Below are positions 18,253 to 27,151 of a stretch of DNA of 64,000 nt, piece by piece (the first letter of the stretch is position 1; each line of letters starts with the position of its first letter). The notes below the pieces were generated by a model. That model had not been told where the DNA came from and did no database searches. It worked only from the letters and a program-made list of their open reading frames with translations. The stretch lies in NCBI GenBank assembly GCA_003674045.1, contig PENC01000017.1, positions 62,001-126,000 on the forward strand. The letters run 5' to 3'. The translations under genes were made by a program, and so were the position numbers. The stretch comes from Streptomyces griseocarneus. GTDB taxonomy: Bacteria; Actinomycetota; Actinomycetes; Streptomycetales; Streptomycetaceae.

Positions 18253-21200
18253 CGGTGGATCAGGGGCTTCCCGGGCACCCCGTACAGGAGCCCGTGGCCG
18301 TCGTCGGCATGGCGGTCACGCTGCCCGGCGCGGACGACCTGGACCGGTACTGGCACAACCTCCGCACCGGCGTGGACGCCATCTCCGAGGTGCCGCCGGG
18401 GCGCTGGGACCAGGACGAGCACCGCTCCGGCGCCATCTACTGCCGACGCGGCGGATTCGTCGACGACCGGCTCACCGGCTTCGACCCCGTCGCCTTCGGC
18501 ATCATGCCGGACTCCGTCCCGGCCACCGAGCCCGACCAGCTGATCGCCCTGCGCACCGCCGCCGCCGCGATCGCCGACGCGGGCGGCCTCGGCACGACGG
18601 ACCCCGCGCGCGTCGGCGTCGTCCTGGGCCGCGGCGGCTATCTGACCCCCGGTCTGGCACGGCTCGACCAACGGGTGCGCACCGCGGGCCAGCTGACCCG
18701 TACCCTGCGGGAACTGCTGCCCGAGCTCGGCGAGGAGCGGCTGGCCCAGGTCCGTACCGCCTTCGAGGAGGCCCTGGGGCCGGACAGCCCCGACGCGGTC
18801 GTCGGCCTGGTGCCCAACTTCGCCGCCTCGCGCATCGCCAACCGGCTCGACCTGCGCGGCCCCGCCTACACGGTCGACGCGGCCTGCGCCTCCTCGCTGC
18901 TGGCGGTCGACCAGGCGGTGGGCGAACTGGCCGCCGGGCGCTGCGACGTGGTGCTCGCCGGAGGCGTGCACCACTGCCACGACGTGACCCTGTGGTCGGT
19001 GTTCGCCCGCCTGGGCGCGCTCTCCCGCACCCAGCGGATCCGCCCCTTCCACCGGGACGCCGACGGCGTGCTGATGGGCGAGGGCACCGCGGTGCTCGTC
19101 CTCAAACGGCTCGCCGACGCCGTACGCGACGACGACCGGGTCTACGCGGTGGTCCGGGGCACCGGAGTGGCGGGCGACGGGCGCGCCGCCGCCCTGGTGA
19201 ATCCGGACCCGGGCGGGCAGACCCGGGCCGTCCGGCTCGCCTGGCGGGCCGCCGGGGTGGACCCCGCCGCGCCCGGGGCGATCGGCCTGCTCGAAGCACA
19301 CGGCACCGGAACCCCGAACGGCGACGCGGCGGAGATCACCACCCTGCACCGTGTGTTCGGCACCGCGCGCGAACCCGACGCGGTGATCGGCTCGGTCAAG
19401 TCGATGATCGGCCACACCATGCCCGCGGCGGGCGCGGCAAGCCTGGTCAAGGCCGCGCTGGCCCTCCACCACCGGACGCTCCTGCCCACCCTGCACTGCG
19501 AGGACCCCCACCCCTCCCTGCTTGCCACCCGCTTCCGCCCGTGCCCGGTGGCCCGCCCCTGGGAGGCGGACGTGCGCCGCGCCGGGGTGAACGCCTTCGG
19601 CTTCGGCGGCATCAACGCCCACGTGGTCCTGGAGGAGTTCGTCCCCACGGCGGGCAGGAGGCGCACCGCGCCCGCGGCCCTGCGCGTCGACGAACCCGAA
19701 CCGGTCCTGCGGATCGCGGCGGACACGCCCGAAGCGCTGCGCGCGCTGCTCGACACCGAGGACGCCGCCCTGCGTGCCGCGGCCGACACCGGTCCCGGCC
19801 CGGGTCCGGGTCCCGGGCGCACCCGGCTGGCCGTGGCCGGGCCCGGGCCCCAACGCCTCGCACTGGCCCGGAAGGTGGTCGCCCGAGGCCAGGCCTGGGG
19901 CGGCCGCCGCGAGGTGTGGTTCGCGCCCCGGCCCCTGCTCGGAGCCGAAGGCGGAGGCCGCACCGCCTTCCTCTTCCCCGGCCTGGAAGCCGGGTTCGCC
20001 CCCCAGGGCGAGGACATCGCCCGGCACTTCGGATTGCCCCGGCCCACCTGGCAGCAGGCCCGCGTCGGTGCCGTGGCCGAGCACGGCGCCGCCGTCATCG
20101 ACGCCGGGCGGCTCCTGGCCACCGCGCTGCGCCGCGCCGGTACCGTTCCCGACGCCCTGGCCGGGCACAGCGTGGGGGAGTGGACCGCCATGGCCGTCGG
20201 CGGGATCTTCGCCGACAAGGAAGTGGACGCCTTCCTACGGGACTTCGACCCCCTGGAACTGCGCGTCCCCGACGTGGTCTTCGTGACCTACGGGGCGCCC
20301 GCCGCCCAGGTGGAGGCGGCCCTGGCCGGGATCGGCGACGTCGTGCTCTCCCACGACAACGCCCCGCACCAGTCCGTGGTCTGCGGCCCCGCGCCCCAGG
20401 TGGAGCAGGTCACGCAACGGCTGCGCCACGACGGTGTGCTCGGCCGTACGCTGCCCTTCGCGTCCGGCTTCCACACGCCCATGCTGGCCCCCTACCTGGG
20501 CCCGATCCGGGAGGCGATGCGGCGCTTCACCCTGCACCGGCCCTCGGTGCCCGTCTGGTCGGGCACGACCTGCGCGCCGTTCCCGGACGGGGAGACGGAC
20601 GTCCGCGACCTGGCGGTGCGCCACCTCCTGGAGCCGGTGCGGTTCCGTGGCCTCGTCGAATCCCTCCACGCGGCCGGGTTCCGGGCCTTCGTCCAGGCGG
20701 GCCAGGGCCAGTTGCCCGCCCTCGTGGACGACATCCTCACCGGCCGCGACCACCTGGCGGTCACGGCCGGAAGCACCGACGGCGACGGGCTCGGCCAACT
20801 GCGGCGGGTCGTCGCCGGGCTGTGGGCGTACGGGGCGGAACCCGACTTCGCCGCCCTCGCCCCCGGGGGCGGCCGAGCCATCGGCACGGTCCCGCTCCCG
20901 CTGTCCGCGGCGCCGTCCCGGCCGGGCGTACGCCTTGGCCTGGACGCCGGACCGGTCCATCTCGAACCCGCCGCCCGGGACCGGCTCCGCACAGCGCTGC
21001 GCGAGGCGCTCACCGGCGAGGGCGCGACGGCACCCCGAGCAGGACAACTCGACGATGCCGCACGGCGGTTCCCCGAGGCGGCGCAACTGCGCGCCCTGCT
21101 GACCGAGACGGCCGACACGGCCGCGGCCCTCTTCGCGGCGCACTCCGGCCCCCGGACGTCCGCGCCTGCCCCGGAACGGCCGACGGCGATCCCGGCCGCA

Positions 21201-22769
21201 CGGACATCCGATCCGAATGTCCCGCACCACGTCCGGACCACCACGCTCCGGGTCGCCCTCGACACCATGCCCTACCTCACCGACCACTGCTTCTACCGGC
21301 AGCGGCCGGACTGGCCCGACGCCGGCGACCGCTGGCCGGTGGTCCCCGCGACGACCGTGATCCGGCACATGACGGAGGCGGCGGCCACGCCCGGCACCGG
21401 TGTCACGGTCGCCGTCCGCGACGCCCGGTTCCTCGCCTGGCTGGTCGCCGAGCCCGCCGTCGACGTACCCGTGTCCGTCCGGACCGAACCCGGCCGCCCC
21501 GGCCGTCACACCGTCGAGTGCGGCCGGTACGCGCGCGCCGACATCGAGACGGCACCCCGCCACCCGGCACCACCCGCCCGCTGGCCCGTCCCGGTCGGCG
21601 AAGAGGCGCCCACCGTCTCGGCCCGGCGGATGTACGACGAGCGCTGGATGTTCCACGGCCCGCTCTTCCGGGGCGTCACCGCCATCACCGCGCTCGGTGC
21701 CCGGCACGTCCGGGGCGTCATCACCGTGCCGTCCGCACCCGGCGCGCTCCTCGACAACGCCGGGCAGCTCCTCGGCTACTGGCTGATGGCCACCCGCACC
21801 GACCGCACCGTCGTGCTGCCCGTCGGCATCCGCGAGATCCGGTTCCACGGCCCGGAACCCGAGCCCGGGGAGCGCCTCGACTGCCACGTCCGGATCACCT
21901 CCCTCACCGAGACCCTGCTGGCCGCGGACATCCAGCTCAGCCACCGCGGAACCGTCTGGTGCGAGATCACCGGCTGGGAGGACCGCCGGTTCGACTCGCC
22001 GCCCGCCACCGACGTCTTCCGGCGCAGGCCCGAGCACAGCACCCTGGCCCGCGTCCAGCCCGGCGGCTGGCACCTGGTCTTCGAGCACTTTCCCGACCCG
22101 GCCTCCCGAGAACTGATGATGCGCAACCTGCTGGGCGGCGCCGAGCGCGACACCTACGCGGCCCGCCCGCCGCGCGGCAGACCGCAGTGGCTGCTCGGCC
22201 GGATCGCCGCCAAGGACGCCGTACGCCACCACCTGTGGGAGCACGGCGCGGGCCCGGTCTTCCCCGCCGAGATCCGGGTGCGCAACGACGACAGCGGCCG
22301 GCCGCACCCGGAAGGCGTGCACGGCCGGGAACTGCCGCCCCTGGACCTGTCGCTCGCCCATTGCGCGGAAGCCGCGGTCGCCCTCGTCCGCCCGGCGGGC
22401 ACCGCGCCCGCCGGCATCGACATCGAGGAGATCACCGAGCGGCCGGAGGCCACCCGCGACGCGGTCCTGGCCCCCGAGGAGCTCCCGCTCCTCGACCGCC
22501 TCGGCGGCGACGCGCGCGCCCTCACCCGCTTCTGGACGGCCAAGGAGGCCGCGGCCAAGGCCGAAGGCACCGGTCTGCGCGGCAGACCGCGCGACTTCCG
22601 CGTCACCGCCGCGGACGGCGACCGGCTGACGGTCGGCACGCCCTCCGGCCGTACCCACTCCGTATCCCTCGCCGAGGTCGGCAACCCGGCGGGCCTGCGG
22701 CCCCGCCGCTACGTCGTCGCCTGGACCGAGGACGCCCACCGGCAGCACCACGAGGAGAGTCCCTCATGA
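18249..22769 (+). CDS. Polyketide synthase partner, KS-AT-DH-phosphopantetheinyl transferase
   Basis: A 1506-residue second synthase subunit. The ketosynthase has VAVVGMAVTLPGA, Cys213 in DAACASS, EAHGTGTPNG and GHTMPAAG, so it looks active. The acyltransferase-like domain has Ser641 in GHSVGEW and GFHTPML, but the usual GQGSQ loop near its start is replaced by FPGLEAGF. A double-hotdog dehydratase follows: His1013 in TDHCF and Asp1169 in LLDNAGQLLG. The C-terminal domain, about 1330-1490, is a 4'-phosphopantetheinyl transferase (GIDIEE, FWTAKEAAAK) that can activate the ACPs of the system. No ACP is present in this chain. I chose GTG 18249, which overlaps the upstream stop by 4 nt; GTG 18246 or 18255 are alternatives. 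The end overlaps the ACP gene as ATGA. Confidence 0.9.
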   Translation: MTVDQGLPGHPVQEPVAVVGMAVTLPGADDLDRYWHNLRTGVDAISEVPPGRWDQDEHRSGAIYCRRGGFVDDRLTGFDPVAFGIMPDSVPATEPDQLIALRTAAAAIADAGGLGTTDPARVGVVLGRGGYLTPGLARLDQRVRTAGQLTRTLRELLPELGEERLAQVRTAFEEALGPDSPDAVVGLVPNFAASRIANRLDLRGPAYTVDAACASSLLAVDQAVGELAAGRCDVVLAGGVHHCHDVTLWSVFARLGALSRTQRIRPFHRDADGVLMGEGTAVLVLKRLADAVRDDDRVYAVVRGTGVAGDGRAAALVNPDPGGQTRAVRLAWRAAGVDPAAPGAIGLLEAHGTGTPNGDAAEITTLHRVFGTAREPDAVIGSVKSMIGHTMPAAGAASLVKAALALHHRTLLPTLHCEDPHPSLLATRFRPCPVARPWEADVRRAGVNAFGFGGINAHVVLEEFVPTAGRRRTAPAALRVDEPEPVLRIAADTPEALRALLDTEDAALRAAADTGPGPGPGPGRTRLAVAGPGPQRLALARKVVARGQAWGGRREVWFAPRPLLGAEGGGRTAFLFPGLEAGFAPQGEDIARHFGLPRPTWQQARVGAVAEHGAAVIDAGRLLATALRRAGTVPDALAGHSVGEWTAMAVGGIFADKEVDAFLRDFDPLELRVPDVVFVTYGAPAAQVEAALAGIGDVVLSHDNAPHQSVVCGPAPQVEQVTQRLRHDGVLGRTLPFASGFHTPMLAPYLGPIREAMRRFTLHRPSVPVWSGTTCAPFPDGETDVRDLAVRHLLEPVRFRGLVESLHAAGFRAFVQAGQGQLPALVDDILTGRDHLAVTAGSTDGDGLGQLRRVVAGLWAYGAEPDFAALAPGGGRAIGTVPLPLSAAPSRPGVRLGLDAGPVHLEPAARDRLRTALREALTGEGATAPRAGQLDDAARRFPEAAQLRALLTETADTAAALFAAHSGPRTSAPAPERPTAIPAARTSDPNVPHHVRTTTLRVALDTMPYLTDHCFYRQRPDWPDAGDRWPVVPATTVIRHMTEAAATPGTGVTVAVRDARFLAWLVAEPAVDVPVSVRTEPGRPGRHTVECGRYARADIETAPRHPAPPARWPVPVGEEAPTVSARRMYDERWMFHGPLFRGVTAITALGARHVRGVITVPSAPGALLDNAGQLLGYWLMATRTDRTVVLPVGIREIRFHGPEPEPGERLDCHVRITSLTETLLAADIQLSHRGTVWCEITGWEDRRFDSPPATDVFRRRPEHSTLARVQPGGWHLVFEHFPDPASRELMMRNLLGGAERDTYAARPPRGRPQWLLGRIAAKDAVRHHLWEHGAGPVFPAEIRVRNDDSGRPHPEGVHGRELPPLDLSLAHCAEAAVALVRPAGTAPAGIDIEEITERPEATRDAVLAPEELPLLDRLGGDARALTRFWTAKEAAAKAEGTGLRGRPRDFRVTAADGDRLTVGTPSGRTHSVSLAEVGNPAGLRPRRYVVAWTEDAHRQHHEESPS

Positions 22770-23086
22770 CCACCACCCCCACGCCCGACGCCGTCACCCC
22801 TCTCCAGGAGGCCGACGAGCGTGTCGTCCTCGCCGAGCTCACCGAGGCACTGCACGCCGTGCTCCCCGAGATCGGTCTCGAAGGCACGCCCGTCACCATG
22901 GACACCCGCTTCGTCGAGGACCTCGACCTGGAGTCCATCGACCTCGTCACCCTCACCGGCGAGCTCGGGCGCCGCTACGGCGACCGGGTCGACTTCCCGG
23001 CCTTCTTCGCCTCCCTCGAACTCACCGAGATCATCGAGCTCTCCGTCGGGCGGATGGTCCACTACATCGCAGGGCGCCTGGGGTGA
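22766..23086 (+). CDS. Stand-alone acyl carrier protein
   Basis: A 106-residue carrier protein. The phosphopantetheine attachment Ser57 lies in DLDLESIDLV, the typical D-S-I/L-like loop, followed by helices III and IV (TLTGELGRRYG, LTEIIELSVG). The first 25 residues are Thr/Pro-rich. The gene starts within the stop of the second synthase (ATGA) and ends inside the start of the hydrolase gene (GTGA), so it is translated with both. In this operon it is a second carrier besides the internal ACP of the first synthase. It may hold the starter, the finished chain, or an intermediate for hydrolase or glycosyltransferase action. Confidence 0.9.
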   Translation: MTTTPTPDAVTPLQEADERVVLAELTEALHAVLPEIGLEGTPVTMDTRFVEDLDLESIDLVTLTGELGRRYGDRVDFPAFFASLELTEIIELSVGRMVHYIAGRLG

Positions 23087-23877
23087 CGACGGCCCGCCGC
23101 CCACGCCTGAACGCCGTACGCATCGGACCGCCCGGCGGGGACCCCGTCGTCCTGGTCCACGGCATCGCCACGGACAACCTGACCAGCTACTACTTCACCG
23201 TGGCCCCGGCGCTCGCCGCGGCCGGGCACGACGTGGTGATGTACGACCAGCGCGGCCACGGCCGCAGCGAACGCCCCACCACCGGCTACCGCCTGGAGGA
23301 CTTCACCGGCGACCTCGCCGCCCTCCTCGACGGTATGGACACCACCGGACCGGTGCACCTGGTCGGGAACTCCTTCGGCGGCACCGTCGCCTTCGACTAC
23401 GCCCTGCGCCACCCCGACCGGGTCGCCAGCCTCCTCGCCGTGGAGTCCGAACCGCCCACCGCAGCCTGGGCGGCGAAGATGAGCGCCCTGCTGGCGGGCT
23501 CGGCGCGCCGGCTCCGCGACGGGCGGGCCCTGCCCTGGATCGACCGGACCTACGGGCGCCACGCGGCCCGGCTGGTCCGCCGGGCCCGTCCGCTGCTGCA
23601 GGAGACGACGATCGCCGCCGACGTCGCCAGCAGCCGCATACCCGCCGAGCACCGCTGGCGCGAACTCGACCTGCCCGTCCTCGCGGTGTACGGGAGCACC
23701 TCCGACCTCACGGCCATGGCACCCCGGCTGGAATCCCTGCTCCCCGACTGCCGCACCCATCTGGTCCCGGACCACGGACACTCCGTCCTCGTGGGCGACC
23801 CGCGGACCGTCGGGACGCTCATGCTCGACTGGCTCCGGGCGGGACACCGGCAGCGGACGAAGGCCGTCCGCGTATGA
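23083..23877 (+). CDS. Alpha/beta hydrolase of the polyketide operon
   Basis: A 264-residue alpha/beta hydrolase. It shows the oxyanion region VLVHGIATDN, the nucleophile elbow GNSFGG with Ser97, and a C-terminal PDHGHSVL carrying the likely catalytic His; an acidic residue is expected in the preceding VYGSTSDLT. Neither synthase has a thioesterase domain, so this enzyme is the natural candidate for releasing the acyl chain from a carrier protein, or for trimming it later. It starts at a GTG overlapping the ACP stop by 4 nt and ends overlapping the glycosyltransferase start by 4 nt. The release role is inferred from context only. Confidence 0.85.
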   Translation: MTTARRPRLNAVRIGPPGGDPVVLVHGIATDNLTSYYFTVAPALAAAGHDVVMYDQRGHGRSERPTTGYRLEDFTGDLAALLDGMDTTGPVHLVGNSFGGTVAFDYALRHPDRVASLLAVESEPPTAAWAAKMSALLAGSARRLRDGRALPWIDRTYGRHAARLVRRARPLLQETTIAADVASSRIPAEHRWRELDLPVLAVYGSTSDLTAMAPRLESLLPDCRTHLVPDHGHSVLVGDPRTVGTLMLDWLRAGHRQRTKAVRV

Positions 23878-25055
23878 GCCGGTTCCTCTTCGTGGTGCCG
23901 CCGCTCGTCGGGCACGTCAACCCCGCCGTCGCGGTGGCCGCCGAACTCACCCGGCGCGGACACCGCGTCGCCTGGGCCGGGCTCCCGGAACTCGTCGGGG
24001 GACTGGCCGGACCCGGCGCCGAAGTCCACGCCTGCGCGGTACCCGACGGCCTGCGCAGACCCCCCGAGCTGCGCGGGGTCGCGGCACTGCGCTTCCTGTG
24101 GCAGGACTTCCTCGTACCCCTCGCCACGGCGATGGCACCCGGGGTGGAGCGGGCCGTTGACGCCTTCCGCCCGGATGTGATCGTCGCCGACCAGCAGGCA
24201 CTCGCGGGGTCCCTGACGGCCGAACGGCTCCGTATCCCCCACGCCACCTCCGCGACCACCTCCGCCGAGTTCTCCGCCGCGCTCGCCGGGATGCCGAAGG
24301 TGGAGGAGTGGATCCACGAGCTGCTGGGCGGGCTGCGCGCCGCACTCGGCGACCCGGCGCGCACCCATGACCCCCGCTTCTCGCCCGGCCTCGTCCTCGC
24401 CTTCACCACCACCGCCCTGACGGGGGAGTGCGCCGCGCCCCCGCAGACCCGCTTCGTGGGCCCCGCCCTGACCGGACGGCCCGATCCGGCCCCCTTCCCG
24501 TGGGATCGCCTGGACCCCGGACGGCACACCGTCCTGGTCTCCCTCGGCACCGCCAACGCCGATGTCGGCAACCGCTTCCTCACCGAGTGCGCGGCCGCCG
24601 TACGGGACCGCGCGCGACATGTCCAGGCCGTCGTCGCCGACCCGGGCGGAGTGCTCGACGGCTCCTCGGGCGACGCCGTGCTGGCGGTGGAACGGATGCC
24701 GCAACTCGCCCTGCTGGAAAGGGCGTCGGCAGTCGTCTGCCACGGCGGTCACAACACCGTCGCCGAGTCCCTGCTGCACGGGGTGCCCCTGGTCGTCGCC
24801 CCGATCCGGGACGACCAGCCCGTGATCGCCGCTCAGGTCACCGCGGCTGGCGCCGGGATACGCATCCGGTTCGGCCGGAGCGACCGCCACGCGATCGGCG
24901 CCGCGCTGGACGGTGTGCTCACCGGCCCCCGGTACCGCACGGCCGCCCGCCGCGTGCAGGACTCCTTCCGCGCCGCGGGCGGCGCCGCCGCGGCCGCCGC
25001 GCACCTGGAGCAATTCGCCGCATCCACACGACAGGGAGAAGCAGGAAGCCCATGA
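23874..25055 (+). CDS. Family 1-type glycosyltransferase of the polyketide operon
   Basis: A 393-residue GT-B glycosyltransferase like the macrolide/UDP-glucuronosyl family, moving a sugar from a nucleotide donor to a lipid or polyketide. The N-terminal acceptor domain starts FLFVVPPLVGHVNPAVAVA, with the usual GH-x-NP loop. The donor-site signature CHGGHNTVAESLLHGVPLV is at about residues 288-306, followed by RDDQPVIAAQV. No sugar-biosynthesis genes are in the operon, so a common cellular donor such as UDP-glucose is likely. ATGA overlaps join it to both neighbours. With the heterocyst-glycolipid-like synthase, this suggests a glycosylated lipid product. Confidence 0.9.
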   Translation: MSRFLFVVPPLVGHVNPAVAVAAELTRRGHRVAWAGLPELVGGLAGPGAEVHACAVPDGLRRPPELRGVAALRFLWQDFLVPLATAMAPGVERAVDAFRPDVIVADQQALAGSLTAERLRIPHATSATTSAEFSAALAGMPKVEEWIHELLGGLRAALGDPARTHDPRFSPGLVLAFTTTALTGECAAPPQTRFVGPALTGRPDPAPFPWDRLDPGRHTVLVSLGTANADVGNRFLTECAAAVRDRARHVQAVVADPGGVLDGSSGDAVLAVERMPQLALLERASAVVCHGGHNTVAESLLHGVPLVVAPIRDDQPVIAAQVTAAGAGIRIRFGRSDRHAIGAALDGVLTGPRYRTAARRVQDSFRAAGGAAAAAAHLEQFAASTRQGEAGSP

Positions 25056-26116
25056 ACCGCACCCAGGAGGTCGCCCGGCTCCGCGCCGACTACCAGCGCG
25101 AACTCGCCCTCGGCACCGAACGCTTCCACGCGCCGAAACGCACCGAGTGCCCCTGGTGCGACTCCTCCCGGCTGCGCACCAGACTGCGCACCGTCGACCT
25201 GCTCCAGCACAAGCCCGGTACCTTCACCGTCGACCAGTGCCGCGACTGCGCCCACTCCTTCCAGAACCCCCGGCTCACGCCCGAAGGGCTGGACTTCTAC
25301 TACCGGGACTTCTACGACGGCCTGGGGGCCGAGCAGGCGGAATGGATCTTCGGCAACAAGGGCAGCCGTAAACGCTACCTCTCCAGCGCCCGCGCCCTCC
25401 TCCCGTTCGGCACCCCCGGCCGCTGGCTGGACGTCGGCACCGGGCACGCGCACTTCCCCCAGCTCGCGAAAACGGTCCATCCGGCCACCGTCTTCGACGG
25501 CCTCGACGTCAGCGAAGGCGTGGAGGAGGGCAAGCGCCAGGGCCGGATCGACGAGGCGTACCGCGGGCTTCTCACGGACCTCGCCCCCAAACTGGAGGGC
25601 CGGTACGACACGGTCAGCATGTTCCACTACCTGGAACACACCACCGACCCGCGCGCGGAGCTGGCGGCCGTCCGGAGCGTCCTCGCTCCCGGCGGTCACG
25701 TGATCATCGAGGTCCCGGACCCGGAGAGCACGATGAGCAAGGTCCTGGGTCGCTGGTGGATCCCGTATTTCCAGCCCCAGCACCTGCACCTCATGCCGCT
25801 CGCCAACCTCCGCCGCGAGCTGGAGTCCCTCGGCTGTACCGTCGTCGCCGTCGAACGGCGTGAGCCGTACACCCCGCTCGACCTCACCGTCGCGGTCCTC
25901 CTCATGGTCGGCCACGCGCTGCCGCCCGCCGACGAGCCCTGGCACGCCAGTCCGCCCACCGGTTTCCAACGAATCGCCCGCAAGACCATGTTCTGGTCGT
26001 CGGTCCCCTTGCTGATAGGCGCGTTCGGCGTGGACAAGCTGCTCGCCCCGGTCCTCAGCCGCACCCGGTTCTCCAACGCGTACCGGATCGTGGCACGCCG
26101 CGGAACCGGAGCCTGA
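25052..26116 (+). CDS. Class I SAM methyltransferase with N-terminal Cys cluster
   Basis: A 354-residue methyltransferase ending the polyketide operon. The N-terminal 30-70 region has CPWCDSS and CRDCAHSF, two C-x-x-C knuckles that would bind zinc. The SAM-binding motif I is RWLDVGTGHAHFP (about residue 126), with motif II-like FDGLDVSE and the later MFHYLEHTTDP and APGGHVIIEVPDP. This pairing is seen in methyltransferases acting on sugars and polysaccharide ends. The C-terminal 50 residues are hydrophobic, with ending FSNAYRIVARRG. It starts at an ATG overlapping the glycosyltransferase stop. It probably methylates the sugar or the acyl chain made by the operon; which position is unknown. 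Confidence 0.85.
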   Translation: MNRTQEVARLRADYQRELALGTERFHAPKRTECPWCDSSRLRTRLRTVDLLQHKPGTFTVDQCRDCAHSFQNPRLTPEGLDFYYRDFYDGLGAEQAEWIFGNKGSRKRYLSSARALLPFGTPGRWLDVGTGHAHFPQLAKTVHPATVFDGLDVSEGVEEGKRQGRIDEAYRGLLTDLAPKLEGRYDTVSMFHYLEHTTDPRAELAAVRSVLAPGGHVIIEVPDPESTMSKVLGRWWIPYFQPQHLHLMPLANLRRELESLGCTVVAVERREPYTPLDLTVAVLLMVGHALPPADEPWHASPPTGFQRIARKTMFWSSVPLLIGAFGVDKLLAPVLSRTRFSNAYRIVARRGTGA

Positions 26117-26127
26117 CCGAGACGTTC

Positions 26128-26991
26128 TCAAGCGAACCGCAGCAGCGTCACCGCGGGGGAGACGGACCGGAAGACCGGCACCAGGTGCTGGTACTGGATC
26201 AGCCGACCCGTCGCCCCGCGCCCGGGCTCCATGGTCAGCGCCCGTACGTCCGTGATGCGCGGGTGCACCGCGTACAGTCGGCGGCGGTCACCGGGCGCCA
26301 TCGACCAGCGCATCGGCGGGATCGTCAACCGACCGATACGGATCTTTCCTTCGCGCGTCAGACCGGTGATCCAGCGGGGCATCGAGTCCAGGACGAGCGC
26401 CCCGCCGGGCAGCCGGTCGGCGCATGCGGCGATGATCTCCCTGACCTCCCGGGGCCGCAGGTACATCATCAAGGCCTGCGCGGTGACGATCGTGCCCCGC
26501 TCCGGGGTCTCGATCGCGTCCAGCCAGCTCAGGTCGGTGGCCGATTGCCCGAGCACCCGCAGGCGTGGGTGCTCGGGCAGCACCGCACGCCGCAGCGCGG
26601 CGGCCTCCGGAAGGTCGATGCTCAGCCAGCGCAGCCGCCCGTTGTCCACGCGCCAGAACGCGGTCTCCAGGCCTTCGCCGAGCGCGACGACGGTCGCCTC
26701 CGGATACCGGCCGGTGTACTGCCGCACCGCCCGGTCGAAGGTGAGGGAGCGCAGCCCCTGCACCTGGGAGAAGAGGGGATGCGGAGGCCCCAGCCGTTCC
26801 TCGAAGGGGTAGTCGAGGGCCCGGACCAGCTCCCCGGCCATCGGGTCGTCCAGCACCGCGTCGGCGCGGCCCGCCTCGCAGGCCCGGTTCCACAAGGTCC
26901 ACAACAGCGTCTCCGACAGCCCGGTCAACTCCGCCTTGATCCGGGCCGGTTCGGCGCCGTCGTGCTGCTCGTGCTCGGAGGTCGTCGGCAT
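26128..26991 (-). CDS. Class I SAM methyltransferase, TcmP/leucine carboxyl methyltransferase-like
   Basis: A 287-residue methyltransferase of the PPM/TcmP-like group. The N-terminal LSETLLWTLWNRACEA and DDPMAGELV are the family hallmark. The SAM-binding region is ATVVALGEGLETAFWR, followed by LSIDLPEAAALRR, where the acidic residue should bind the ribose. A later TAQALMMYL is also typical. It is convergent with the polyketide operon, ending only 11 nt beyond that operon's stop, with no terminator hairpin seen between them. Tetracenomycin TcmP methylates a carboxyl or phenol group, but here the target is unknown. It may or may not serve the polyketide product. Confidence 0.85.
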   Translation of the reverse strand: MPTTSEHEQHDGAEPARIKAELTGLSETLLWTLWNRACEAGRADAVLDDPMAGELVRALDYPFEERLGPPHPLFSQVQGLRSLTFDRAVRQYTGRYPEATVVALGEGLETAFWRVDNGRLRWLSIDLPEAAALRRAVLPEHPRLRVLGQSATDLSWLDAIETPERGTIVTAQALMMYLRPREVREIIAACADRLPGGALVLDSMPRWITGLTREGKIRIGRLTIPPMRWSMAPGDRRRLYAVHPRITDVRALTMEPGRGATGRLIQYQHLVPVFRSVSPAVTLLRFA

Positions 26992-27151
26992 GTGCCGACC
27001 CTATCCACCGGCCCGCCATCCGTACCCCCCTCGTCCGGTCGGAGGACGTGGGCTCCATCGAATCCTCGTCCTTTTGACCGACCCCGACAAAACGGCACAT
27101 TTCCTACCGTGGGGTGGAGAGACGGATCCCCGCACGGGAGGAGTGAGAGTG

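Noticed and set aside
1370..26116. An enediyne cluster, prompted by a neocarzinostatin-like protein and a PKS with DH and PPTase domains
   Set aside because: The PKS is in two chains with NMO domains, the carrier motif is PUFA-like, and the usual enediyne cassette genes next to the synthase are absent. The chromoprotein-like gene is 8.5 kb away with unrelated genes between.
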